Assembly: GCF_001625305.1 (NCBI RefSeq)
Contig: NW_017802379.1
Location: forward strand, 11,396,271-11,460,270
Direction: 5' to 3'
Origin: Branchiostoma belcheri
Taxonomy: Eukaryota > Chordata > Leptocardii > Amphioxiformes > Branchiostomatidae
DNA: 64,000 nt
The position numbers and the translations under genes were made by a program. A model generated the notes under the pieces. That model searched no databases. It was not told the DNA's origin and was given only the letters and a program-made list of their open reading frames with translations. Position 1 is the stretch's first letter. The number at the start of each line of letters is the position of its first letter. Shown one piece after another: positions 10,623 to 20,900 of the stretch.

Positions 10623-11935
10623 GGCGATGTGCGGTGTACATGGCGGTACACCACAGGCACTTTAATCGGTCGCCAAATAGTCAAGACGAAGACGTGTGCT
10701 CAAACATGACCACTGTGAAGTGTGTGTGGACGCCTCGAATTTAGAGACTACAGTAACAGACCGTTTCTACTGGGAATGTCTGGGGTATGATGTAGATATG
10801 CCCCCGAGCACATGTACCTCTGAGTATGTAGACCAAGCCAGAATTAGAAGGCAGAAGGGGGGGGGGGGTGCCCTCCTCTCCCAATTTTCAATGTGATAGA
10901 ATTGCAAAGGATTTTCTTTGCCTGCTACATGTACTTCAGGTCAAGAGAAAAACACATACATTAGTCAATTTCTGAATACTTGGGTTTAACCAAGACGCAA
11001 CAACAGTAGTCAGCGACTTCAACTGGATACGACGTTATGATCTGCTCTGTTTGTTTTGTTTGTTGCATACCTGACCTGCTGTGCCCACGCTAAATCCGGC
11101 TCTTAATCGGTCTACCTAACGGATAATGTACGGAGAAGAGGAGACGAGAGTGCCTACTGATATCATGTGTCCAGTACCGAGAACATTTAGCCAGGGAAGA
11201 GTTCTGAATAAACAGGTACGAAGAAGAAAAATGTGGTCGACGACATAGCTGTTACGGAAAGGAGGGGAGGGGGGTATCTAGCAGCCCACCGACGTACGTA
11301 TAGATTATTACATTTTAGAGGAACTAAGGAACAGAACACGCATTTAATAAGGTGGATTATGGCTCTCTACGAGTCTTCCCCTGTATCTTGAATATTTGGC
11401 CTAGGACAAGAGATCTTGTCCCATGATAGGGGACGAAAGTGTAGAATTTTAGTGCAAGACTGAGTGTGAGTCCTTCAATATAATCATTATAGTGCATTGG
11501 GTTGCATATAGTGTTTATTAGTCCTTTACTGTGGCATTGTCGGGTTTTATTTAGAGTAAGTTGTAACTGTTCTGGACCTGTACTGTAGATGAGAAAAAAA
11601 GCTACGCATAACACTGAATGATACGTGCTCTTGTCATGCAAGTTAAGCAAGATAATGAATGCAAGATAAGAGGGATAGGACAACGGTGTATTTGTGAAAT
11701 CCGCAAGTCAATCTATATCAAGGGACTGGAATTGAGCATAATTGTTGGTTCAATATTTCTGACACATGTTTTAGTCGTTTTCTTTAATAGTGCCGTTCAT
11801 ATAAACCGTGTTGATTGAGCGCAGCACCACTATTTAAATTGTACAATTAAGAAAGTAAAAATAGTTCCCCGGTCCCATTAAACATCATGAAAGTTGTGGG
11901 ATTGGTAATGTATTTCTGTTAAATTTGAATGCAAC
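10623..11935. other. No gene seen
   Basis: It contains a run of 12 G at about 10858 and sequence near 11037-11130 loosely similar to 280-360 (CTGCTCTGTTT, GCCCACGCTA, ATCCGG), another sign that 0.2-4.6 kb and 11-14 kb are related. The 108-codon minus-strand ORF at 11357-11683 has no recognisable features. Confidence 0.4.
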
Positions 11936-13027
11936 GGACAAGCACGATTTTTAGGTGTTTAATGGCGTCGAAAAATCAGCAAACATTCAGAACTAGTAGC
12001 AATTAAAACACACTGTAAGTTATAAATTGTGTGTTGTAATAACTGTTACAGTAACAATGTGGCAGTTACTAACCGTCTAATGCACTTCAGCAACGCACAC
12101 AGTACGGTCTTATCCCAACTCTAAACGGCCTGTCTTCTATCTCTAGTGTAGCCCGTCTTAGACGAGAGACACCCGTGAAATGTTCAGGGCTCCGGTACGA
12201 ACCGCTACGAAGTAAGGTTCTGGACTTTTCATAGAGGTCCATGTCGGCGCATACATTCTTCCTATAGGTCCACGTCATCGCCAACACCCTTTATCAGTTC
12301 TCACTATCAGGTGACATCATACAACTCGACGTAGTGAGCTCGTCTGACGCCATGATGTTTTTCTCTTCGTGTGACTCCGTACTGTTGCCGGTAAACAGTT
12401 ATGTGCATATTGGGTACGTGAGGGAATGATCGTTAGCTTTTATGTATGGCCTTTTTTTGTCGCTAATCCCATCGGTGGCTGGCGACCTTCTCTGGCAAAT
12501 AGATACTGCCTGGCCAATTTAATACTGTCTTTTTGCCACCAAAAGGGATCTGCTTGGAGATTACGCATTGGGTGCATGTAGAAGGAGCGTTGAAGAGTCC
12601 TTTGTATCTGTCTGAAAAGCAATAAAGCAGAGTCCTATCGACCCTGTATGTTATGCTTTAATATAGAATTGTTTCAATGTACACGGTGTTTGTTTTTGAA
12701 ATAACATCAAAACAGAGATTCCATCTTTAATTATTGTTATTGTGTTACTATTCGAAGCTTCATGTAAATATAACAGACTATTGATTTTCCTCAAATTTGT
12801 TGGAGAAGCATAATGTTTTGCCAAAGAGAAATTGTGATCTTTTCTGCATCTTTTCTCCCAGAGGTATTCTTGAAAACACATGTTGAAAACACTCTCATAA
12901 TCAGTGAATTGAATTACAACCTGCCACTATAGAGCGTACACTCTGGATATTTTCTCATTTTTTTGCGAACTAGGCGAGCGACTGAGTCACAACACGGATG
13001 TCCGCTTTGTTTACACTCCTGATATTT

Positions 13028-13242
13028 TTAGCCTCTACCAGGCAAAGGGATAGTATACCAGAGAAGATCCAGGGCCATAGAATATAGTATACCAGAGAAG
13101 ATCCAGGGCCATAGAATATAGTATACCAGAGAAGATCCAGGGCCATAGAATATGTCCCGGGATCTTTTTTTGGTATACTATCCCTTTATTTCGACCAATT
13201 TCTACTATTTTTCCAGCGATCCGCGGTGCCTGGTTGAGGCTA
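13028..13242. mobile_element. Small TIR element with GATATTT target duplication
   Basis: The element runs from TTAGCCTCTACCAGGCA to TGCCTGGTTGAGGCTA (imperfect terminal inverted repeats) and is flanked by GATATTT at 13021-13027 and 13243-13249. The paralogous block has a single GATATTT at 3962-3968 with no insertion. Inside, a 34-bp unit (AGTATACCAGAGAAGATCCA and following bases) is repeated three times, and GGTATACTATCCCTTT is the reverse complement of AAAGGGATAGTATACC at the left side. Confidence 0.88.
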
Positions 13243-14023
13243 GATATTTCTATCTCAGTTCTTCTTCAGCATGGTAGAGAGGACTGTTTTTTGCAAATCA
13301 CGATAACTGGTATTTCTATATGGAATGAATAAAACTGATCTGATTACACATTTAAGGACAACTTTTCTTATTTTAATCACCCCACTTTGCTAGGCAATTT
13401 TATTTAAAAAGACATAAGAGATCTTGTAGATATAGACGTAACACAGTAATATAGCACTTGTTCATCCTATAATTTTATACCTCAGTTATCTGACGTTGTG
13501 TAGTTGGCCTATGTAGGGCGTGAATATGCCAAAAATTTTATTGCCATTGTAATATAGATTACTATTTTTTGGTGAAGCATAAAGTTGTGGAATTTTTGTT
13601 CTTTACCCTTTTCAAGCTGGCATTTTCAACACTATACATGTAGCAACTAGCCTTTAATCAAGTGTAAAATCAGTCCAACGTAAACACCTCGAACTTGCAC
13701 GCAAAAACAATGGAATTTTTTTCCAGAAATTGCCCTGTTAATTGGCTTTTCTGTGCACGTGGTGCTACACCGGATACTCTCTTGCTATTCTCTTGGTATC
13801 GATCTGCAATTGGGGGTCAAAGTGTATTACAATCATTGTTTACCAAAACAGCGGTAGTAACAGAACCCCGATATATAGGGTTTACTGAAAAGGCTGGTGA
13901 TTACATATCAATACATGAGCTCCCTCGTGAAGTTTATGTGACCAAAACGTTTGAGACGTGAAATATGATGCCATCTTATGCGTGTTTTTGCATAGGTCTG
14001 AATGAGAGAGATCAACTGTAGCG

Positions 14024-14687
14024 TAGTCATCTGAGAACCATCAAATTTTCTACCAATCGTTTTGGAAAGTCTTTAATACCATATTCCATCACTGGATGGA
14101 ACAACCTGAATTTAGCAATCCGTACTCTTTCGTATCAAAAATTCGTTCAAATCTTTTCAAATCGGTACGTCCTGTAAAGTTTAACTATTTTAGCTTTGGT
14201 TCTCGTTATTCCTGTATTCTTATTACCCGACTTCGTCTGGGCACCTGCAGCTTGAATCACAATCTTTATACCCGAGGTCTTGTTACAAGTCCATCCTGTA
14301 GCTGCGGGTGTCCATATGAAACGATTGCTCATTATTTATTGCACTGCCCTATATACACCTACCAGCGCTTAGTCCTTTTTGGCAAGCTTTCAAGTATACT
14401 TGGTAATATTGTTTCCTTTGTTCGTATGACACCAACTGCAAAATAATGTTAGCCGCACAAAATTATATATTAGAAACAAAAAGATTCTAACTGTATGTGT
14501 CTTCTGGGATGGGAGGTTTGTTACTCACGCGAGGTCTCGTGTATTTTTAAATGTCTTGTAAAATATTTTTCTTTCATTGTAAAAGTGGCTGCGAGAATAT
14601 AAGTTGTACCTAACTTGAGTTCGCAGTCACTTAGTCCATGTCTTTTCATTTGTAATTCTCATTGAGTTTCTGAATAATAATAAAAAA
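14024..14687 (+). mobile_element. 5'-truncated LINE, 3' end of reverse-transcriptase ORF
   Basis: About 664 bp flanked by the 10-bp duplication AACTGTAGCG (14014-14023 and 14688-14697). The paralogous block has one copy at about 4580 and no insertion. The ORF (to 14446) encodes the C-terminal region of a LINE polyprotein, with RLRLGTCSLNHNLYTRGL and the cysteine cluster CSCGCPYETIAHYLLHC. This matches the C-terminus of the full LINE at 35.9-38.5 kb (RLRIGTCNLNYSLFNRAL). The element ends in AATAATAATAAAAAAA. Confidence 0.9.
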
Positions 14688-14787
14688 AACTGTAGCGTCT
14701 CCCCTGTGTATATAGACAGCGGAAAACCTGCTGTCCTTCTCTTCATAGCAACGGAGGCGTGAAGAGCAGCAACAGTGAGAAAGCGGG

Positions 14788-15181
14788 TAATGTTCTTGGG
14801 TTGACCCTTGCTGTTCTCAGCTTTGTTTGTGTCCGCCACGTGCCCAGTTTTTGTTGTTGTTTTTTTCCAGAATTTCCGGACCCAGTCTTAGCTTCATCAT
14901 GTCTCTTAACAGTTTACAGTGAGAGTTTTTGGGACGGATAAGTCCTCTTGTCTTAGTACTCTTCTTATCGAAATTCCACACTTTGTGGCATATACAAGCC
15001 GGTCTTGGTGACACTGGCTGTAGTCACCAGCAAAGCATTTAGGTATGACTTGCATGACCGTCTTCCTTACTCAGACTCCCCACACCTTGCTTATCCTGCA
15101 TTTCAATCCGTTTAATGACCGCGTGGTGCTCTGCGTTCTAGCGCTGAGCAAGATCGTCACCAAATGTCATTGACACTTGTC
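14788..15181. other. No gene seen
   Basis: Only short chance ORFs. No repeat recognised. Confidence 0.4.
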
Positions 15182-16945
15182 ATTCTGTATCTGTATCTGT
15201 ATAGCCGGTATAACCGCCTTTCGGCGTAACACACCAGCTTCGCAGGCACGCGGAGCGGCGGCAGCTGGCTATATTACACCGATTACACCTAACCCTTGAA
15301 CTTCTAGCTCTAGACATTGTTTAAAGCTATCTATTGACAGTGCCCCTACTGTACTTGGTGACAGTGAGTTTCACTCTGCGATAGTTCTAGGAAAGAATGA
15401 ATTTTTGAAACCTCAATCCTTGGTTGATAACTCTGGTACTTGAATGCGTGACTATTTCTTGTTCTCTTCTGGGCTGGTATTAGGCACTTAGTAGTTGGGA
15501 CATCCACCAGTTTATTAGTCATTTTGTACATCATGCATAGTCTAGACATCTTTCTTCTGTCTTCCAGTGAGGTCCACTGTAGGTTTCTTTTCATTTCCGT
15601 GACACAAGCACCTCTTTCATAGTTACCTTCGCCAAGAAGGTTATGTTTTCGTAGGCGTTCGTGTGTCTGTGCGTGTGTGTGTGTGTCAGCACGATAACTC
15701 AAGAAGGCTAAAATGGATTGTCTTGATATTTGGTAGGTGGATAGGTCTTCATGAGACGAGGAACTGATTAAATTTTGGGCCCCCTAGCGGCTTGTTATGG
15801 TACTGCAGCTGAACTTCCGGTTTTGATATCTCGTGATCTAGACATGCTAGGGTGACGAAATTTGGATGGTAAGTAGCTCTTGTGATGGGAAAGAAGTGAT
15901 GTGAGTTTGGCTTCCCTAGCGGCTTGCACTGGAACTGCAGGGGCGTTAGTTGAAAAATATTTAAAGGCGGATAACTCTAGAACCGATTGATGGATCGTCG
16001 TGATTTTTGGCATGTAGGTAGCTGAAGTGATGCTGAACATAATGATATTATAATTATGCATATATTAATGTAATTCGCATAATTAATGAGGAAATTCTAT
16101 AAATCAGCTGCATTCCATGATAGGACTATTCAAGCTTGTGACATATGTGACAAGAACGGCAGAAATACAGGCAGATATCGATTATGCAAATGAAGACTTA
16201 ATTTGCATAATTAATGAGAAAATGTTATATTTACATAGCGGTAACTGCCTGGAATTTCATACTTGGGATATTTAAAAGTTATGTGAAGGTGAACATAATT
16301 AAACATAACTTATTCAAATAAGGACCTCATTTGCATAATTTATGAGGAAATGCTATAATGGCATTCTTTGATAAGATAAGACTGTGTTCTGGTGTAGAAT
16401 ATGATCAACAGATATAATTGATGCAAATATAGGATCCTATTTGCACAATCAGGGGGATTAATCTATAATTTCTTACTCATAAGGCTAACATCATTTGGCG
16501 AAGGTATGAGATCGTGGAACTCTAGTTGTTCATACAGAATCTTGCAGCTTGATTCTGTACCCTTTCCAATTTGTCTTTGTCTTTCTTTGTATATGGATCC
16601 CATACTGTCGCAGCGTATTCTAGGTTCGGTCTTACAAGTGACGTGTATGCAAGTGATTTTACTCTAGTTGGACATGCCCACAGATTACGTTTAATCACTC
16701 CCAATGTCTGTATCGCCTAAGTTGTGATATTATTAACATGTGCACCCCACTTCAGTCCGCTTGTCAGCGTGACGCCCAGATACGGATGGATTTTTTTGGT
16801 TGCTAAAGCCTGACCACAAAACTGGTAGCTAGTTGCATGTGGTGTTCGTTTGTTTGTTATGTGCATAATGTAGCATTTTTCGGGATTAAACTGCATGAGC
16901 CATTTGCTTTGCCATTCTTCCAGGGTGTTAAGGTCTTTTGGGAGA
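15182..16945 (-). mobile_element. 5'-truncated CR1-like LINE, interrupted by another element
   Basis: Read on the minus strand from about 16945: reverse-transcriptase C-terminal motifs LEEWQSKWLMQFNPEKC, YLGVTLTSGLKWGAHV, RNLWACPTRVKSLAY and LVRPNLEYAATVWDPYTKK. The frame contains a stop near 16721, so this copy is dead. At NQAARFCMNN the frame is broken by the insertion 15625-16525 and resumes with YERGACVTEMKR on the other side. The 3' end (15182-15300) is the GTGTTACGCCGAAAGGCGGT segment followed by ATACAG repeats, which also appears alone at 46370 and 55790. Confidence 0.85.
15625..16525 (+). mobile_element. Non-autonomous Helitron/Helentron-like element, copy 1
   Basis: The element begins ACCTTCGCCAAGAAGG and ends GGAACTCTAG, lies between TT dinucleotides (15623-15624 and 16526-16527), and cleanly splits the LINE ORF. 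A second copy at 59298-60206 is inverted and also has a known empty site. The first 11 bases reappear in reverse complement (TTGGCGAAGGT, 16495-16505) 20 nt before the right end. Such asymmetric inverted repeats, T-T insertion and a CTAG end are described for Helentron-type non-autonomous elements. There is no coding capacity. Confidence 0.7.
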
Positions 16946-17270
16946 AGTTATAATAAGTCCTATAATGTTACAATCACCATGGGGGCAATAACGGATTTCC
17001 ATTTGATCTGTAGCTAAAGTCACGAAGCGAGGGAGAGGTGACTTGTCTTTCTTGGGCATCACGGAATGAAAACGTTTACGTCTTTTTTTTCAAAATTGGA
17101 ACTAGTGTTCCTCATCCATGCATGCGAAGAAAATGTTTAGTTTGCATCGTAATTTGCACTTGAAAGCTAAGCCATGTATTTTATGTTCATTATTTTGTCA
17201 ACATCAGCTGAAGATACCGTGGGGGGAAAGTTGTCTATTAAGTATTCACACTAGTTCTTCCTTTCCTGCT
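16946..17270. other. No gene seen
   Basis: Intergenic stretch between the LINE remnant and the first exon of the Death-domain gene. No motif recognised. Confidence 0.35.
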
Positions 17271-17408
17271 TGCAATTCGATATGACACTCCTGAAGCAAC
17301 GAAGAAGGTAAAGATCGAGAAGAGGACTTGTGGAAAAAGGAGGAGACGCAAATCATCAAGTTCTACTTAAAATGCGAGTGTGAGTTCTGAAGAAGAGTTT
17401 AGCCAAGG
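17271..17408 (+). other. Probable 5' untranslated exon of the Death-domain gene
   Basis: A purine-rich stretch ending AGCCAAG|GTATGT, a good donor at 17409. Joined to the acceptor at 17683 it stays open only back to a TAA with no ATG in between, so translation probably starts in the next exon. The upstream boundary (transcription start or acceptor) is not visible. Confidence 0.4.
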
Positions 17409-17683
17409 TATGTTAATTTCATTTAACCAGTTATTGAAATGTGATATGCATCGTTCTATCTTTAATATATATTTCTATAAAAGGTAAATAATCTTAGCAT
17501 CTATAAAAGCTGGCGTGTTACGCCTAAAGGCGATTATATCGGTTATGCATACAAATATAATTGCAAACGGCACAGTAATGTAACGAAACAAACTAGAATA
17601 CCATAAAAGATACTGATCTTCATTATAAATGATCTTCATTATATGTATATTGTGAAATGAAGTGTCGTTTATTGTTGTTTCAG

Positions 17684-17932
17684 TTGACATGCAGAAAGAT
17701 TTTGACAAAATCATCAAAGACGCCAGTCACAAGTGGGACGACCTGGCCCGGAAATTGGAATTCAACGAGAACGATATAAAAGGAATTGAGACATCAAAGG
17801 TAGATCAAGACCACAGGTGCAGAGAAATTCTGCGGAGATGGAGAAACAGGGATGGAAGGAAAGCTACTCTACAGGTTCTGAAGCAGGCTCTCATCGACAT
17901 TGAGGAAAGGCTGACTTCAGAGAGTTTACATG
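17684..17932 (+). CDS. Death-domain gene exon 2: Death domain
   Basis: Acceptor TTTCAG at 17678-17683; ATG at 17689. The encoded 81 residues show the Death-fold signature: KWDDLARKLEFNENDIKGIE, then HRCREILRRWRNRDGRKAT and LKQALIDIEERL (Trp and LAR in helix 1, ILRRWR in helix 4, then the G-x-AT segment). The donor is CATG|GTAGGT in phase 1. Confidence 0.88.
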
Positions 17933-20900
17933 GTAGGTTTCCAGTTTTTTAATTATAAAACAGTCATACTCATTACATGTACATTACCTTACATTTATTC
18001 TATTTCATTACATGTCTATGTATCTTTTACTGGACAGATATGTTCAATATGTAAAGTCTAAGAAAAAAAAAGTCGAAATTTTCAAAAAATACAATATTTT
18101 CTAATTTTTTTTGCTAATTTCCTAGGCCAGAAAAGAAGAAAGGAAAGGAAGAGAAAAAAGGAAGCAAAACAACCCCTCCAAGAGGATTCATCAGAGGAGT
18201 CGACTTCCATGGGAAATAGCAGTCCTGGTGAGTTCGACACTTTCTCATTTCTTTAGTCGATGGTATCAAAGGAAAGTATTCAAGCAAGAAATGGTCAAGA
18301 TACAACTTCAAGGAAATATGGCATCAATAAAATTGCAATACGTATTAACCCTAAACAGTACACCTGGGGTCCGCGCGGACCCCAGCACTATATATTCTGT
18401 AATATCTTTTTTGTTTCTAAAGATTTTTTTCTGAAATTTTAGGTAATTGTCACCCACAAAGTTGTCTCTCAATACAGTGCAGAAAACTCCGTTTCTACCA
18501 TTTATAAAAAAAATCATATCTGATTTTCTTTTGGGGTCCGCGCGGACCCCAGCCGGCTTTCGATCATAATGGATACACTGGTGTTCTTATACATTACTTT
18601 CTTTCCGTTTTTATATGTTTTTATGCACTCATCGTATGTCTACCAAGTTTTCAGAGAATGGTGTAGTAATAGAATTAAATTTTAATAACTTTGGTGTAAT
18701 TATGACGTCATATGACGTCAGAGATAATAATATAGTCCGCCATATTGGATTTTGACCAATGACGTCATCAAATTAGCATATTCTATGCATATTAAATGAT
18801 TAAACTTATATCTAATTATGTAAGATGTTATTAATGTTGGAAAAGAAGTATAATTTAATTTAAAACTAATAAAATTTTTATGTTTAAACCAAAATTACTT
18901 CTATTAAAAAAAAATTGCCTGCTAGAAACCCGTTGCCATGGCAACACAAAAAAAAACATCAACTTACTAGTATTAAACTAATATGAACTGTTTTCCAGAG
19001 ACATTTTAGGAAAGGTCTCCAAATTTGATACTTCTAGCGCAAGCCGTTTAGCCGCTATCTGAGATCAAAGTTGGGCCTCAAAAGCCCCTTCAGTCTGAAA
19101 TGGGTTTAAAAATCGGGTATTTCTTCTTGTCTTCTTTTCTTCACCAAAAAATAGAAAAAGTTCAAAATGTATGATTTTTGTATGTAATGTGGTTACAGAG
19201 GTTCCCACATCAGTTTGCAAAGCAATTGAGCTGGTAGCATGTTGATAATTTCTAAAAATTAGCAAAAAATTGTTCTGGGGTCCGCGCGGACCCCAGGTGT
19301 ACAGATTAATCAGTCCGGGAAGGTGTACTGTTGAGGGTTAAGAATGACCAGAAACATTCATAATTTGTTCATTTGGTGTGACAATCGCGATTTTTCAATA
19401 ACATCTCTTGGCAATGTACGTAATCGTTGCTGTTATATTTTTTACCATGACTACTACAATAATGTAACTTTAAACGATTGGCACTGCTGGTAAGACAATA
19501 CATAAGATTCTAAAGATGACAATAGTTGCAATGATTCGACTGTACATTTGAATATCCAGACAACAATAAATCGATTCACATTCGTAGTAGTGTTGCATAC
19601 ATCGTGATGTATATATAGGAAATAGATAAACAGTAAGGTGGTGTAAATTTACAGACCCTTCAGTCCAACTAACGTGCATGAATTGTTCATTTATGCAGAG
19701 TTACAGGAGCCACAACCATCCACAAGCAAACGTAAAAGGAAGAAAGAACGTCTCCAACAATCTCCGGCAAAGAAAACGAAGGCTGAATCTGATTCTGAAG
19801 ATGAACAACCACACAAAAAAGGTGAAAGATAATTCGATCAAACAACTATAGAGACAACGTTGTTCATTATGTGTATGCCATGAGGCAAGGTGGCCATAAG
19901 TTCTTTTTAGTCTAGGTGTTAAGAAAAAACTGCAGATGATGAAATGATAAAAAGAAACACACAATTTGAATTTTGTGATTTTGTGCAATTACGTTGTTAG
20001 GGATATACAGAAAAGAGAAAAGTGTGAATTTTTTACCCACTTTTAGGTGCTATTATTTGCAACATGTTTTGCTACACATTAAATGTGTTTCATTTAAGTA
20101 GACGGGACTAATGACTTACGATATTTATGTATTGATGTGTTCACAGGGTCGTCTTCGACTTTGTTTGACTCGTCTGACTACGAAGCCGACGATCCTGACG
20201 CGGAAGCTCTAGCCAGGGAACGCAGTGTCCGTTTCAAAATGTTAAAGATGAGTAAAAACGTTTTCAATCCAGACACTGTGGCAGACCCTGACAAGTTTGA
20301 AGAAGCAGTTGGGCTCTTCCGAGAACACGTAGGGGAAATGCTTGGAACAGACGAGTCAGGCAGCATGTCGGAAGAACACAAGCGAGCTTGAACAAAAAGT
20401 AAAATTACAACTGAGAAGTAAAGCTAGGAGGCGTAAGGATGATGTCCATGACGCAGCGTTTACGGCAGCAACATTAAAAAACTTATCGAGTTACAATAAA
20501 GTGTTTCGCTGTTTTCAGGAATTCAATGCTATTCTCAAAAGTATAACGCGTGGCTGCCTGCTCTGCAACATTGAGTTTGAAGATATGTCCTGCTATCGGA
20601 CGTTTTTAGCTGCTTACAGAAACGGACGATTGTCGGACACCCTGACCCGGGAACTGATCACAGACGACATGAGGGCAGCAGAAGGGGAGGATCTGTACAT
20701 ACACGTCACACTGCTTGGAGAGGAGGAGGAATGTCAGGACGAAAGTTTTTCTGATGAAGGTAAGATTGACTTGAACCAAACATGGTGATAGCCTTTTATC
20801 ACATCTGCTCAAAAAGGGCGTCATTACACTCACTTTTGCACTAGATGGCATGTGGCCGATGCCTGCAATTATTGCAAATTAAATCTCTCCACCAGACTTA

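Larger units (their letters stand above)
11936..14787 (+). repeat. Duplicated block, copy 2, with nested insertions
   Basis: Homologous to 2645-4600 (shared landmarks at 12160, 12270, 12640, 12985, 13830 and 13930). It is interrupted by a foldback element (13028-13242) and by a LINE 3' fragment (14024-14687), both absent from copy 1. The copies are diverged and carry no shared ORF. Confidence 0.75.

Noticed and set aside
20342-20788. Separate 148-codon gene starting at the ATG at 20342
   Set aside because: The N-terminal part of that ORF overlaps the preceding frame of the same exon, and its end meets a splice donor in the phase used by the Death-domain gene; it is the shifted half of exon 5.
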